Notes: generated from the sequence alone by a model not told the origin. 22,165 nucleotides of DNA from CAZTQN01 sp964615765 (GCA_964615765.1 CAZTQN010000049.1:1-22165), one strand, 5' to 3'; numbered from the stretch's first letter, positions 1 through 8,156 are shown. Numbers and translations: made by a program.

Positions 1-229
1 ACGCCGCGCCGAGCCTAGCACCCCCCCCCGCCCCCGCCCCCGCCCCCCCGTGCGCCTCCACCTCAGCCCGCACCTCCCCCAACACGTCCAACCGACGCCG
101 CCCCATACCCGAGCCAACGCCCGAACCACCACCCGAGTGATCGCCCGAGGCAAGGCCCGAGTGATCGCCCGAGCCAACGCCCAAACCAACACCCACACCG
201 CCCCCGCGCGCAGACCGCATCGCCCCCAT
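1..229 (-). CDS. 5' part of a Gly/Ser-rich protein gene of unknown function, cut by the window edge
   Basis: An uninterrupted reading frame starts at the ATG at 229 (a second in-frame ATG is at 220) and runs leftward for 76 codons to the window edge without a stop. The N-terminus is rich in Gly and Ser and contains two near-identical octads (GSGDHSGL, then ASGDHSGG) followed by a third degenerate one. After this comes RRRLDVLGEVRAEVEAHG and a Gly-Ala stretch. A G-rich tract (GGGGG) about 6 nt upstream could serve as ribosome binding site, and a sigma70-like promoter lies at 298-327. The promoter and the open frame support a real gene. I do not recognise the family: the visible part is mostly a low-complexity linker, and the conserved domain presumably lies beyond the edge. 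Confidence 0.55.
   Translation of the reverse strand, partial: MGAMRSARGGGVGVGLGVGSGDHSGLASGDHSGGGSGVGSGMGRRRLDVLGEVRAEVEAHGGAGAGAGGGARLGAA
132..173. repeat. 24 bp-period repeat inside the left-edge gene
   Basis: The 18-mer CCCGAGTGATCGCCCGAG occurs at 132-149 and again at 156-173, and degenerate copies of the flanking motif extend to about 107 and 197. Because 24 is a multiple of 3, the repeat encodes an octapeptide in the leftward frame and does not break it. This suggests a Gly/Ser linker that can expand or contract. Confidence 0.7.
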
Positions 230-297
230 GACGCACCCCCGTCAAAAGAGTCCCTTGAGACCTCCAACCCGCGCAGCCCCCGCCGCGCAGTGACCCA

Positions 298-327
298 ATT
301 GTACGCTTTCCGTTAGGGTCCTGTCAA
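298..327 (-). promoter_or_regulatory. sigma70-type promoter for the left-edge gene
   Basis: On the minus strand, TTGACA (322-327) is followed after 18 bp by TACAAT (298-303). Both hexamers are at or near consensus, which is rare in this GC-rich sequence. Transcription would start near 290 and run leftward, giving a leader of about 60 nt before the ATG at 229. Confidence 0.65.
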
Positions 328-377
328 CCCATCCATCCCCGCACCGCTCCCGCCCCGAACGACCCCGCACCCCCCAA

Positions 378-544
378 CCCACGGGCCCCAGCCCGTAGGT
401 CACGCCCCGAAGCCCACGGGCCCCAGCCCATGGGGTCCCGCCCCAAAGCCCACGGGCCCCAGCCCGTGGGTCACGCCCCAAAGCCCACGGGCTCAAGCCC
501 GTGGGTCACGCCCCAAAGCCCACGGGCTCAAGCCCGTGGGCCCA
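378..544. repeat. tandem array of five REP-like palindromic units, period about 35 bp
   Basis: Five head-to-tail units each hold an imperfect palindrome (CCCACGGGC, a 3-4 nt loop, GCCCGTGGG), followed by a conserved TCACGCCCCAAAG-type spacer. Loops vary between CCCA and TCAA types. The second unit has a changed right arm (CCCATGGGG) and the first has CCCGTAGG. The region 331-790 holds no convincing gene; this array is its main content. It lies downstream of clpS and could stop or stabilise the leftward transcript. The same palindrome core recurs at 1256-1284, and a variant core at 1872-1941. Confidence 0.85.
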
Positions 545-579
545 CTCGCCACGCTCCCACCACCAACGAGCGCTCCCCA

Positions 580-671
580 GCCCCAAAGGGGCGCAGGCCT
601 GTAGCCACGGGTGAAGCGCAGCGCAACCCGTGGGCACAGTCGCCCCCATCAACACTGCCCCGGAGGGGCAG
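580..671. repeat. composite hairpin repeat element
   Basis: Three short inverted repeats follow one another: GCCCC-AAA-GGGGC (580-592), CCACGGGT...ACCCGTGG (605-612 with 626-633, loop rich in AGCG) and CTGCCCC-GGA-GGGGCAG (655-671). The middle one shares the CCACGGG core of the REP array next to it. I recall similar composite repeats from planctomycete intergenic regions, but no search was done. The stretch from 672 to 790 shows nothing I can name. Confidence 0.6.
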
Positions 672-790
672 ATGCATCATTCAAATCAGCGCCCGCACCG
701 AATATCACAGGGCGCCTGCACCAACTCCCCTCTATCCCGTACACGCTCATTCACACACCGCGCCCAACTCATCTGTCCGCACAAACTCAA

Positions 791-1201
791 CTACGCCATC
801 GGCTCAATACTCACCCCCAGCGCACACGCACCCCGGTGCCGCATCACCGGGTCGGGGCCGCAGGAGCGGACTTGGTCCGCCTTGAACTCCGCGTGTTCTT
901 TCTGCCCGCTCCACACCACCGCGCGGCCGCTCCGGTGCGCCCGCACCGCAAGCAAAAACGCATGGGCCGTGTTGTAGCCAAACACCTTCTTCAGCGTGCG
1001 AATCACGTGCTCGAACGTGTTGACGTCATCGTTGTGCAGCACAACCGCATAAGGCGGCAGCCGCTCGGGCTGGTCATCATTCCGGGGCGTGGGCTTCGCC
1101 CGCGCGGGCGTCCGCACCGGCGCACGCTCATCCGTCGCCGGCTCCGCCACCGCCACACCCGCCTGATCAGCCATCATCGCCGCACGCAAGACCTCATCCA
1201 T
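791..1201 (-). CDS. clpS: ATP-dependent Clp protease adaptor ClpS
   Basis: ClpS delivers proteins with destabilising N-terminal residues (N-degrons) to the ClpAP or ClpCP protease in the cytoplasm. The 136-residue product has a variable N-terminal tail of about 48 residues, then the ClpS core: PPYAVVLHNDDVNTFEHVI, including the NDD motif that binds the substrate alpha-amino group, and RSGRAVVWSGQKEHAE, the usual second signature. It ends with LGVSIEP, close to the usual ClpS end. I chose the ATG at 1201; a GTG at 1216 would add five residues. Neither has a clear ribosome binding site. No clpA or clpC is adjacent, and a REP hairpin lies just upstream at 1256-1284. Confidence 0.93.
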   Translation of the reverse strand: MDEVLRAAMMADQAGVAVAEPATDERAPVRTPARAKPTPRNDDQPERLPPYAVVLHNDDVNTFEHVIRTLKKVFGYNTAHAFLLAVRAHRSGRAVVWSGQKEHAEFKADQVRSCGPDPVMRHRGACALGVSIEPMA

Positions 1202-1255
1202 ACCCGATTCTATCACACGCTCTCAGCACCGCTGCGATCGGGTCCACCGCCCAAT

Positions 1256-1284
1256 AAGCCCACGGGCCCGAGCCCGTGGGCGTT
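1256..1284. repeat. REP-like palindrome next to the RAYT-like gene
   Basis: AAGCCCACGGGC-CCGA-GCCCGTGGGC is an almost perfect inverted repeat with the same core as the array at 378-544. It lies 3 nt downstream of the stop codon of the HUH protein gene (1287-1838) and about 55 nt upstream of the clpS start. Confidence 0.85.
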
Positions 1285-1286
1285 CA

Positions 1287-1838
1287 TCACCGATCCGCCT
1301 CTCGACCCGACCGCACCGTCCACACCGCCGCACCCCGCGCCGCGTGCCGCGTGATGTACCGCGCCGTCGCGACCTGATGGGCGCGATCCTTGATGGGCGT
1401 CACTTTGCACCGCAGCGCCCACGCGCCGCCGGGCTCGACGAAGCCCGCGTCCGACAGCGCGCGAGCGCTCTTGGACTTCGCAATCCCGACCCACTTGCGC
1501 GCCGCGCCGTCACGGAAACGGGCCAGGATGTGATAATGATGATCGTCGACCGCGATCGCGACGACGTCGATGCCCCGCTCCTGGAACGCCGCAGCCATCG
1601 CCTTGCAGGCAAGGTCGCGAGCCGCACCATGCAGATGCACCGGCTTTCGCGAAGCCAGCGCCATAAGTTCACGAGATTGCCGGTGCAGCGCCGCATACTT
1701 CCCGGGCGGGGGCGGGTTCTTGTAATCGCCGTCAACATGCTCCCGATGGTGCCTCGCCCGCCAGCCCCGCGCATCACCCCGGAGCCACGTCCCGTACGTG
1801 TTCCCGTTGACGTGATACCACCCGTTCCACGCGCTCAT
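1287..1838 (-). CDS. REP-associated tyrosine transposase-like (RAYT/IS200-like, HUH superfamily) protein
   Basis: This 183-residue protein resembles Y1-transposase/RAYT proteins that cut and rejoin single-stranded DNA at palindromes. It opens with WYHVNGNTYGTWLRGDARGW, matching the YGTWLPGDERGW start that I know from a family annotated 'transposase' in planctomycetes. DDHHYHILARF carries the HUH metal-binding pair (His101, His103). ARYITRHAARG near the C-terminus supplies a candidate nucleophile, Tyr161, in the usual YIxxH context. No insertion-sequence ends or target duplication are evident. REP hairpins lie on both sides, 3 nt past the stop and 34-103 nt before the start, the classic RAYT arrangement. 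A G-rich ribosome binding site is not obvious. Catalytic activity is inferred, not shown. Confidence 0.75.
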   Translation of the reverse strand: MSAWNGWYHVNGNTYGTWLRGDARGWRARHHREHVDGDYKNPPPPGKYAALHRQSRELMALASRKPVHLHGAARDLACKAMAAAFQERGIDVVAIAVDDHHYHILARFRDGAARKWVGIAKSKSARALSDAGFVEPGGAWALRCKVTPIKDRAHQVATARYITRHAARGAAVWTVRSGREADR

Positions 1839-1867
1839 GAAAACACCATACCCGAACCCGAGCGCAT

Positions 1868-1899
1868 AAAAAAGCCCATGGGCTCATGCCCATGGGCTT
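1868..1899 (-). terminator. REP-like hairpin acting as a likely intrinsic terminator after groEL (distal)
   Basis: Read leftward, AAGCCCATGGGC and GCCCATGGGCTT form a perfect 12 bp stem around ATGA, followed at once by six T (1868-1873). This is the textbook rho-independent form for transcription arriving from groEL. The sequence is a CATGGG variant of the REP palindrome used elsewhere in the window. Confidence 0.7.
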
Positions 1900-1907
1900 C
1901 GTTCCAC

Positions 1908-1941
1908 AAATAAAAGCCCATGGGCACCAGCCCATGGGCTT
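1908..1941 (-). terminator. REP-like hairpin acting as a likely intrinsic terminator after groEL (proximal)
   Basis: This is the second copy of the CCCATGGGC palindrome (arms 1914-1925 and 1930-1941, loop TGGT read leftward), followed by TTTTATTT. It begins 12 nt past the groEL stop and is spaced 42 bp from the distal copy. Two similar hairpins in a row look like a duplicated terminator, or REP units placed so as to end the groEL transcript. Confidence 0.7.
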
Positions 1942-1953
1942 CGACTCTCGTAA

Positions 1954-3591
<1,638 letters not shown>

Positions 3592-3606
3592 GTTTTGAGT
3601 TCCTGA

Positions 3607-3634
3607 GGCACTAGGCACTGGGCACTAGGCACTG
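3607..3634. repeat. heptamer array (GGCACTR)4 upstream of groEL
   Basis: Four exact tandem copies of GGCACTA/GGCACTG, strictly alternating A-G-A-G, lie between the small gene and the groEL ribosome binding site. The same array in opposite phase (G-A-G-A) is at 3860-3887. Heptameric short tandem repeats of this kind are known from heterocystous cyanobacteria (STRR sequences); the likeness is to the type of repeat, not to a verified homolog. Confidence 0.85.
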
Positions 3635-3644
3635 GTGAAAGGCT

Positions 3645-3848
3645 TTATCCGATCTTGATCCACGCGACCTGCGCGGAGTCGAGGATGTACACGTGCTTGC
3701 CGTCGGTGAGCTTGACGAGGTGGTCGGGCTCGTCGGGGAGGAGCATCGCGTTGGTGACGATGCACTTCTCGGCGTGGGTCATGTAGATGACGGCGTCACG
3801 CTTGCCGTTGAGTTCCTTGAGCGCCTGGCGAAGTTCGGCGGTGGTCAT
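3645..3848 (-). CDS. 67-residue protein of unknown function between groES and groEL
   Basis: The product is a small soluble protein, MTTAELRQALKELNGKRDAV... ending VAWIKIG. It has an N-terminal amphipathic helix followed by what looks like a mostly beta half (VIYMTHAEKCIVTNAMLL, DHLVKLTDGKHVYILD). One Cys is present; no signal or membrane segment is seen. I chose the ATG at 3848. An in-frame GTG at 3878 would read through the heptamer array, giving a repeat-derived start (MPSAQCL). The ribosome binding site before 3848 is poor, so translation may be coupled to groES 49 nt upstream. Its position inside the chaperonin operon, with the same array on both sides, suggests either a chaperonin accessory or an inserted cassette. 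I do not recognise the family. Confidence 0.7.
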   Translation of the reverse strand: MTTAELRQALKELNGKRDAVIYMTHAEKCIVTNAMLLPDEPDHLVKLTDGKHVYILDSAQVAWIKIG

Positions 3849-3859
3849 GGTGGTGGGAA

Positions 3860-3887
3860 GGCACTGGGCACTAGGCACTGGGCACTA
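3860..3887. repeat. heptamer array (GGCACTR)4 downstream of groES
   Basis: Four tandem heptamers alternate GGCACTG/GGCACTA and fill most of the 49 bp between the groES stop and the start of the small gene. The array is the partner of 3607-3634, so the small gene lies between two copies in the same orientation. Confidence 0.85.
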
Positions 3888-3897
3888 GTGGAGCCGT

Positions 3898-4224
3898 TCA
3901 GTCGATGACGGCGAGGACTTCGTCTTCGCTCATGACGAGGAGCTTGTCGTCGCCGAGCTTGATCTCGGTGCCGGCGTAGGACGAGAAGATGACGCGGTCG
4001 CCCTTCTTGACGGAGAGCGGGGTGAGGGCGCCGGTGTCGGTGTTGATGGTGCCGGTGCCGACGGCTTCGACGATGCCGGTCTTGGGCGTGTCCTTGGCCT
4101 TTTCGGGGAGGTAGATGCCGGCCGCGGTGCGGTCTTCGGCCTCGTCGCGCCGGACGAGGATCTTGTCGTGCAGCGGGCGGATCTTGGTGGCGGTCGCGGT
4201 TCCGTTTGCTGAGCCTTTGGCCAT
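3898..4224 (-). CDS. groES: co-chaperonin GroES (Hsp10)
   Basis: GroES is the heptameric lid of the GroEL chamber. The 108-residue protein has the complete Cpn10 fold signature: IRPLHDKILVRRDEAEDRTAAGIYLPEKAKDTPKTGIVEAVGTG, the mobile-loop region, then VKKGDRVIFSSYAGTEIKLGDDKLLVMSEDEVLAVI. It is about 12 residues longer than usual because of an N-terminal Ser/Thr/Ala extension (AKGSANGTATATK). The start at 4224 is well supported by GGAGAGG eight bases upstream. It is the first chaperonin gene of the leftward cluster, 54 nt downstream of the receiver-like gene. No CIRCE or clear heat-shock promoter is visible in that gap, so control may come from further upstream or from an unrecognised factor. 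Confidence 0.98.
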   Translation of the reverse strand: MAKGSANGTATATKIRPLHDKILVRRDEAEDRTAAGIYLPEKAKDTPKTGIVEAVGTGTINTDTGALTPLSVKKGDRVIFSSYAGTEIKLGDDKLLVMSEDEVLAVID

Positions 4225-4278
4225 ATTGATTACCTCTCCATGTTCTTATGTGACGATGTGATGTTCGGGTACTTCGGG

Positions 4279-4863
4279 TTACGACGACGGCGGGAAGGGC
4301 GACGACGGGGGGCGGTTGCACGGCCACTGGCCGTGGTAGAACCGCTCCATCGCGCGCTGCAGGACTTTCAACATCAGTTCGACGTCCGCGGAGCGCCGGT
4401 CGACGACGGCGAACGCGTCGGCGCGGAGCGCGGCGGACAGATCGCGCGATTGCTGACGCTGCGAGCTCGGGCTCGCGACCACCACCGTGGGCGGCGGGCA
4501 GGACATGCGCTTAAGTAGTTCGAGGATGCGGGCGCCGGCTTCTTCGGCGGGCTGTGATTCGTCGAGGGGCAGGCCCAGGTCGACGACGGCGATGTGGACC
4601 TGGTGTGTGCGGATGACGTGCTCGGCCTGGCGCGCGGTCGCGGCCCGGTGGGAGGTGACGCCCATCGGCTCGAGCAGGCAGGCGACGCGGTCGGCCCAGG
4701 AATCGGTGCGCCAGCCGCCCCAGGAGAGGAGCATGTTCAGGCGGGCCTGCGAACCCGGCACGGCGGCCCGAGCGGCGCGGTCGGCGCCGGCCGGGCCAGC
4801 CCCCGCCCCGGCCCGGGGCTTGCCCGCGAAGGGCGATCCGAAGTTGTGCCGGTCGGCAGTCAT
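4279..4863 (-). CDS. degenerate response-regulator receiver (pseudo-receiver) protein
   Basis: The 194-residue protein has an Ala/Gly/Pro-rich N-terminus of about 43 residues, then a single receiver-like domain (about 44-175). HIAVVDLGLPLDES gives the central strand with the phosphoacceptor-like Asp95, and PTVVVASPSS ends in the usual Ser/Thr position (Ser131). The acidic pair expected after the first strand is missing (MLLSWGGWRTDSW), and the conserved Lys near AFAVVDRR is replaced by Val/Asp. Phosphorylation by the usual mechanism is therefore doubtful. No output domain is present. I chose the ATG at 4863; the ATG at 4734 would leave the domain alone, and neither has a strong ribosome binding site. 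It lies just upstream of groES on the same strand and diverges from rmuC. Confidence 0.65.
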   Translation of the reverse strand: MTADRHNFGSPFAGKPRAGAGAGPAGADRAARAAVPGSQARLNMLLSWGGWRTDSWADRVACLLEPMGVTSHRAATARQAEHVIRTHQVHIAVVDLGLPLDESQPAEEAGARILELLKRMSCPPPTVVVASPSSQRQQSRDLSAALRADAFAVVDRRSADVELMLKVLQRAMERFYHGQWPCNRPPSSPFPPSS

Positions 4864-5083
4864 CCGTGCGGGACAGAGGGCAAGCCGCGTGCCGGTTTGC
4901 TCAGCCCGAATTCTGCGTGCCAAGGGGGTATCTGGAGCAGGAAACCGGCGATCCGGGGCACGCGGCGGCCCCCTACGCCGGGGCGCGGGTGTCAACATGG
5001 CAGTCCGCACGCGGGTGGATTTCCGGGCGGGGAACCGCGGGGCTGGGCGGCAAAGTCGGATTCCGATCGGGTATGCTGAGGGC

Positions 5084-6544
5084 ATGCCGATCATGGATGT
5101 GTTTGCGGTGGTGCTGGGGCTGGCGGCGATCGCGGCCGGGGCGGCGGCGGTGTGGCTGGCGGTGCAGCGCGGGCGGGAGGCGGCGCGGGCGGCGATGGCG
5201 GAGAGCGCGCTGGCTCAAGCCGCTCGCGAGCGCGATGAGGCCCGGGCCCGCGCGGGCGAAGTCGACGCGCGGCTGCGGCAGGTCGAGAGCGACCTGACCC
5301 AGCAGCGGGTCGTCGCGGCGGAGGCGGCGAAGGACGCGCAGGCGGCGCGGCGTGAACTGGACGCGGCGATGGTCAGCCTGGAAGCGCGGCACGAGGTCGA
5401 ACTCGAGAGCGTTCGCGGCAGCCACACGCAGGAACTGGAGGCGGAGCGGCGCGTGATGATGGAGAAGGAGCGCGCATTCGAGGAATCGAAGCGCGTGCTG
5501 AACACGGAACTCGGCGAGATGAAGTCGACGCTGGAGCAGACGTTCAAGGCGCTGGCGGCGGAGGCGCTGGATCGCAACACGCGGCAGATCGTGCAGATGG
5601 CCGAGGACAAGTTGAAGGCGAAGACGAGCGTGGTGGATGAACTGGTGAAGCCGATCGCGGAGACGCTGAGCCGGACGGGGGAGCGGCTGGCGCAGATCGA
5701 GCAGGCGGGGGTGTCGCTGAAGGAGGAGACGGGCAAGCTGGTGCGGGCACTGCGCGAGCCGCACGTGCGCGGGCGGTATGGCGAGGTGCAACTGCGACGC
5801 GTGGCGGAACTGGCGGGGATGAGCGCGTACTGCGACTTTTGCGAGCAGAACCAGACGCGGGACGGGGACGGTGCGGCGCTGCGGCCGGACATGATCGTGC
5901 GCCTGCCGAGCGAGCGGACGGTGGTGGTTGATGCGAAGACGAATATTCAGGCGTATCTGGACGCGCTGAGCGCGCCGACGCCGGAGGATGCGGACCGGCA
6001 CTTGGCGCGGTTTGCGCGGCATGTGAGCGAGCAAGCCGCGGCGCTCGGGAAGAAGAAGTACTGGGCCCAGTACGACGGGTCGCCGGAGTTCGTGGTGATG
6101 TTCATCCCGGGGGATCAGTTCGTGGACGCGGCGCTGTCGCGCGATACCGACCTGCTCGACCGGGCGGCCCAGCAGGGCGTGATTTTGGCGAGCCCGAGCA
6201 CGCTGATCGGGCTGCTTCGGGCGGTGGCGGTGGGGTATCGCGAGCAGCAACTGGCGAAGGCGGCGGAGGAACTGCGGGAGTTGGGCAAGGAACTGCACGA
6301 GCGGGCGAGCGTCGCCGTGGGGCACATCGTGAAGATGGGCGACTCACTGCGGCAGACGGTGGAGCGGTACAACGACTTTGTGGGGAGTTACGAGCGGCGG
6401 CTGGAGCCGGTGTTGCGGAAGTTTGAGGAGAGCGGGGTGAGGAGCGGGCGAGAACTGACGAGCCCGGTGACTGTCGAAGCGAAGGCGCGGGAACTGCCTG
6501 CTCGGGAAGCGGGGGTCGGCGTGCAGGCGCGGCTTCTGGAATGA
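5084..6544 (+). CDS. rmuC: DNA recombination protein RmuC homolog
   Basis: RmuC-family proteins have a nuclease-like core and limit recombination-driven rearrangement at inverted repeats. The 486-residue product has an N-terminal membrane anchor (about 5-27, VFAVVLGLAAIAAGAAAVWLAV) and a long Ala/Arg/Glu-rich coiled coil (about 30-150). The RmuC domain follows: REPHVRGRYGEVQLRRVAELAGM, RPDMIVRLPSERTVVVDAKTN, YDGSPEFVVMFIPGDQF and ILASPSTLIGLLRAVAVGY. VDAKTN carries the acid-Lys pair of the nuclease-like fold. The reading frame is open far upstream (to 4487), but the ATG at 5084 begins the membrane segment and is preceded by GAGGG. The ATG at 5093 has the better spacing to that site and cannot be excluded. 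It is divergent from the receiver gene. Confidence 0.93.
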   Translation: MPIMDVFAVVLGLAAIAAGAAAVWLAVQRGREAARAAMAESALAQAARERDEARARAGEVDARLRQVESDLTQQRVVAAEAAKDAQAARRELDAAMVSLEARHEVELESVRGSHTQELEAERRVMMEKERAFEESKRVLNTELGEMKSTLEQTFKALAAEALDRNTRQIVQMAEDKLKAKTSVVDELVKPIAETLSRTGERLAQIEQAGVSLKEETGKLVRALREPHVRGRYGEVQLRRVAELAGMSAYCDFCEQNQTRDGDGAALRPDMIVRLPSERTVVVDAKTNIQAYLDALSAPTPEDADRHLARFARHVSEQAAALGKKKYWAQYDGSPEFVVMFIPGDQFVDAALSRDTDLLDRAAQQGVILASPSTLIGLLRAVAVGYREQQLAKAAEELRELGKELHERASVAVGHIVKMGDSLRQTVERYNDFVGSYERRLEPVLRKFEESGVRSGRELTSPVTVEAKARELPAREAGVGVQARLLE

Positions 6545-6671
6545 GGTCATTTGGCGGTGCGCGTTCGACACTGAAATAGCAATGCCGGCCGGGTGGGCCG
6601 GATTCGAACTTCGGCGAGGGGGTCAACGTAGCGGAGGGAGTGCGTGGTGGGGCACACTTGGGAGCCGGTCC

Positions 6672-8054
6672 ATGCTTTCAGCGAAGTGCGTGTGGGTGCT
6701 GGCGGTCAGTGCGGCCGCGGGCGTTCAAGCTGCGGCGGTAGCGCGCGTCGATGACGCGGGCCGGCCGGCAAGAGTTGATGAGATGGCACGGACGACTCGC
6801 TCTAATCTGGTCAATCAGATGAAAGCAAGTACTGTGTGGTTCCAACGTTTGGAGGATGACGCGGGCCGTCGCGCAGTGCTCTCCGGTGTGATGGTGGCAC
6901 CATGCCTGGTGGCGACCGTGCACCATGGCCTTGAATGGAGTGGCGGTGCGGGCGTTGTTGACGCCGCCGGGCGCACGGCGCGGGTGATCGGGATCGTGGG
7001 GAAAGACCCGTTCGCGGATATCGCCATCGTGCAAGTCGACCGGCCGGTGGGTAAGCCCGTCGCGGCGATCACCGGCTTCGACCAGATGTGGCGGGGGATG
7101 ACGGTGCACGCGTGGCTGCGCGACCCGGACGTGCGGGAACTCCGGGGGCAGGTTTCCGGTCCGGTCGTGGAGTTTCAGACGCTGGCGAACCGGAGTATCG
7201 ATGTGCGGATCGCGACGGTGTCGGGCGATAGTGGAACGCCCGTCTTTGACGGGGAGGGGCGGCTGTTCGGCATTCTCTACGCAAGTTTGCGGAACCCGGT
7301 CGCCCGCAGCTCAGTCGCACCGGCGGTGGGGTGGTGGCGGCTGGTTTGGGCCGCGGACAGCGGCACAATCACGCCGACGCCGATCGGGAATGACGCACAA
7401 CTGAAGGCATGGTTCAACAAGATTCTCGACTCCGGAAGTTTGAGCCTGGATGAGCGTGCCAACCACGCGGTCCGCTTGCTTGTGAGAGTACCCGACGGGT
7501 TCGCGCTCAGAACGATCGGTGCGTCCTGGTCGGACCGCGCCGCGGACCGATACGACGCATCGCTCCGCGACATCATGAAGGCGCACCCGACATGGGATCC
7601 GCCGGTGTCAGAACTGATCGTTCGCCGCATCAAACAGGGAGCGGTCGCGGAAGCGCGCGTGTTGCTGGGTCTGCTCAAGGGCAAGGACGAGGAGGCCCGG
7701 GCGTTGTTCTTGGCGGCGAGGGCGGGTCGGGACGCTCAGTCATTAACCAACGACGAACAGCTTGATCTGATCGAGCGGGTCTTGCAACTCGCCCCCGAGC
7801 ACGACGAAGGGTGGCGACACCTCGGCTATCTGGGGTCTCAGATGGGGCAGCACAAGCTGACTATTCGAGCGGCCGAGGGGTTAGCCCGCGCGAAGCCGCT
7901 GGACCCGGACCGCTGGTTTCTGCTCGGCGAAACGCTTGGCAGAGACGGGGACCCGTCGCTGCTTGAAGAAGCGGAGCGGCGGCTCAGGGCGCTCGATGTG
8001 GTCATGTATGGGCGGCTGAGGCTGATGCTGGGGCGGGATCGGGATCCTGAGTAG
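6672..8054 (+). CDS. secreted trypsin-like serine protease with C-terminal helical/TPR-like region
   Basis: The 460-residue product starts with a signal peptide (MLSAKCVWVLAVSAAAGVQA, then AAVA). A chymotrypsin-fold protease domain follows (about 50-245): ATVHHGLE with the candidate catalytic His84/85, DPFADIAIVQVD with Asp116, and VSGDSGTPVFDGEGRLFGI with Ser187 in a perfect GDSG. The C-terminal half is helical. Residues about 390-450 (LDLIERVLQLAPEHDEGWRHLGYLGSQMG, then LDPDRWFLLGETLGRDGD) look like two TPR-type repeats. It probably acts outside the cytoplasmic membrane; the substrate is unknown. The ATG at 6672 is chosen because GGAG lies 7 nt upstream and the signal peptide starts there. 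By eye its codon use is less GC-biased than rmuC or murF, a possible sign of a different history. Confidence 0.8.
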   Translation: MLSAKCVWVLAVSAAAGVQAAAVARVDDAGRPARVDEMARTTRSNLVNQMKASTVWFQRLEDDAGRRAVLSGVMVAPCLVATVHHGLEWSGGAGVVDAAGRTARVIGIVGKDPFADIAIVQVDRPVGKPVAAITGFDQMWRGMTVHAWLRDPDVRELRGQVSGPVVEFQTLANRSIDVRIATVSGDSGTPVFDGEGRLFGILYASLRNPVARSSVAPAVGWWRLVWAADSGTITPTPIGNDAQLKAWFNKILDSGSLSLDERANHAVRLLVRVPDGFALRTIGASWSDRAADRYDASLRDIMKAHPTWDPPVSELIVRRIKQGAVAEARVLLGLLKGKDEEARALFLAARAGRDAQSLTNDEQLDLIERVLQLAPEHDEGWRHLGYLGSQMGQHKLTIRAAEGLARAKPLDPDRWFLLGETLGRDGDPSLLEEAERRLRALDVVMYGRLRLMLGRDRDPE

Positions 8055-8060
8055 AAAGTG

Positions 8061-8113
8061 GCCAAATGGCTGGGTGGAAATGGCCAAATAGCAAATTGCC
8101 AAATGGCAAATAG
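8061..8113. repeat. degenerate AAATNGC heptamer cluster
   Basis: Between the protease stop and the mraY end, AAATGGC, AAATAGC, AAATTGC and AAATGGC follow each other, some with one extra C. The cluster is AT-richer than anything around it. Its complement (GCCATTTGGC type) resembles the TTTGGC units at 8157-8223, so the two parts could pair into an extended hairpin in RNA. Confidence 0.65.
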
Positions 8114-8156
8114 ATGCGGGGAACGGGTAGGCCAGAGACTCCTGGGTTCCCTTCCA

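Noticed and set aside
378..544. Regular repeats that could suggest a CRISPR array
   Set aside because: The whole 35 bp period is repeated, including the part between palindromes; there are no variable spacers and no cas genes.
1287..1838. A complete IS200/IS605 insertion sequence
   Set aside because: No tnpB, no left or right end structure beyond REP hairpins, and no sign of a recent insertion; a RAYT-like single gene fits better.
3592..3618. GTG start adding nine residues to GroEL
   Set aside because: The added residues come from the heptamer array, and the ATG at 3591 has its own AGGAA site and the family N-terminus.
4225..4278. CIRCE (HrcA) operator upstream of groES
   Set aside because: I looked for TTAGCACTC and its inverted partner and found neither there nor upstream of groEL.
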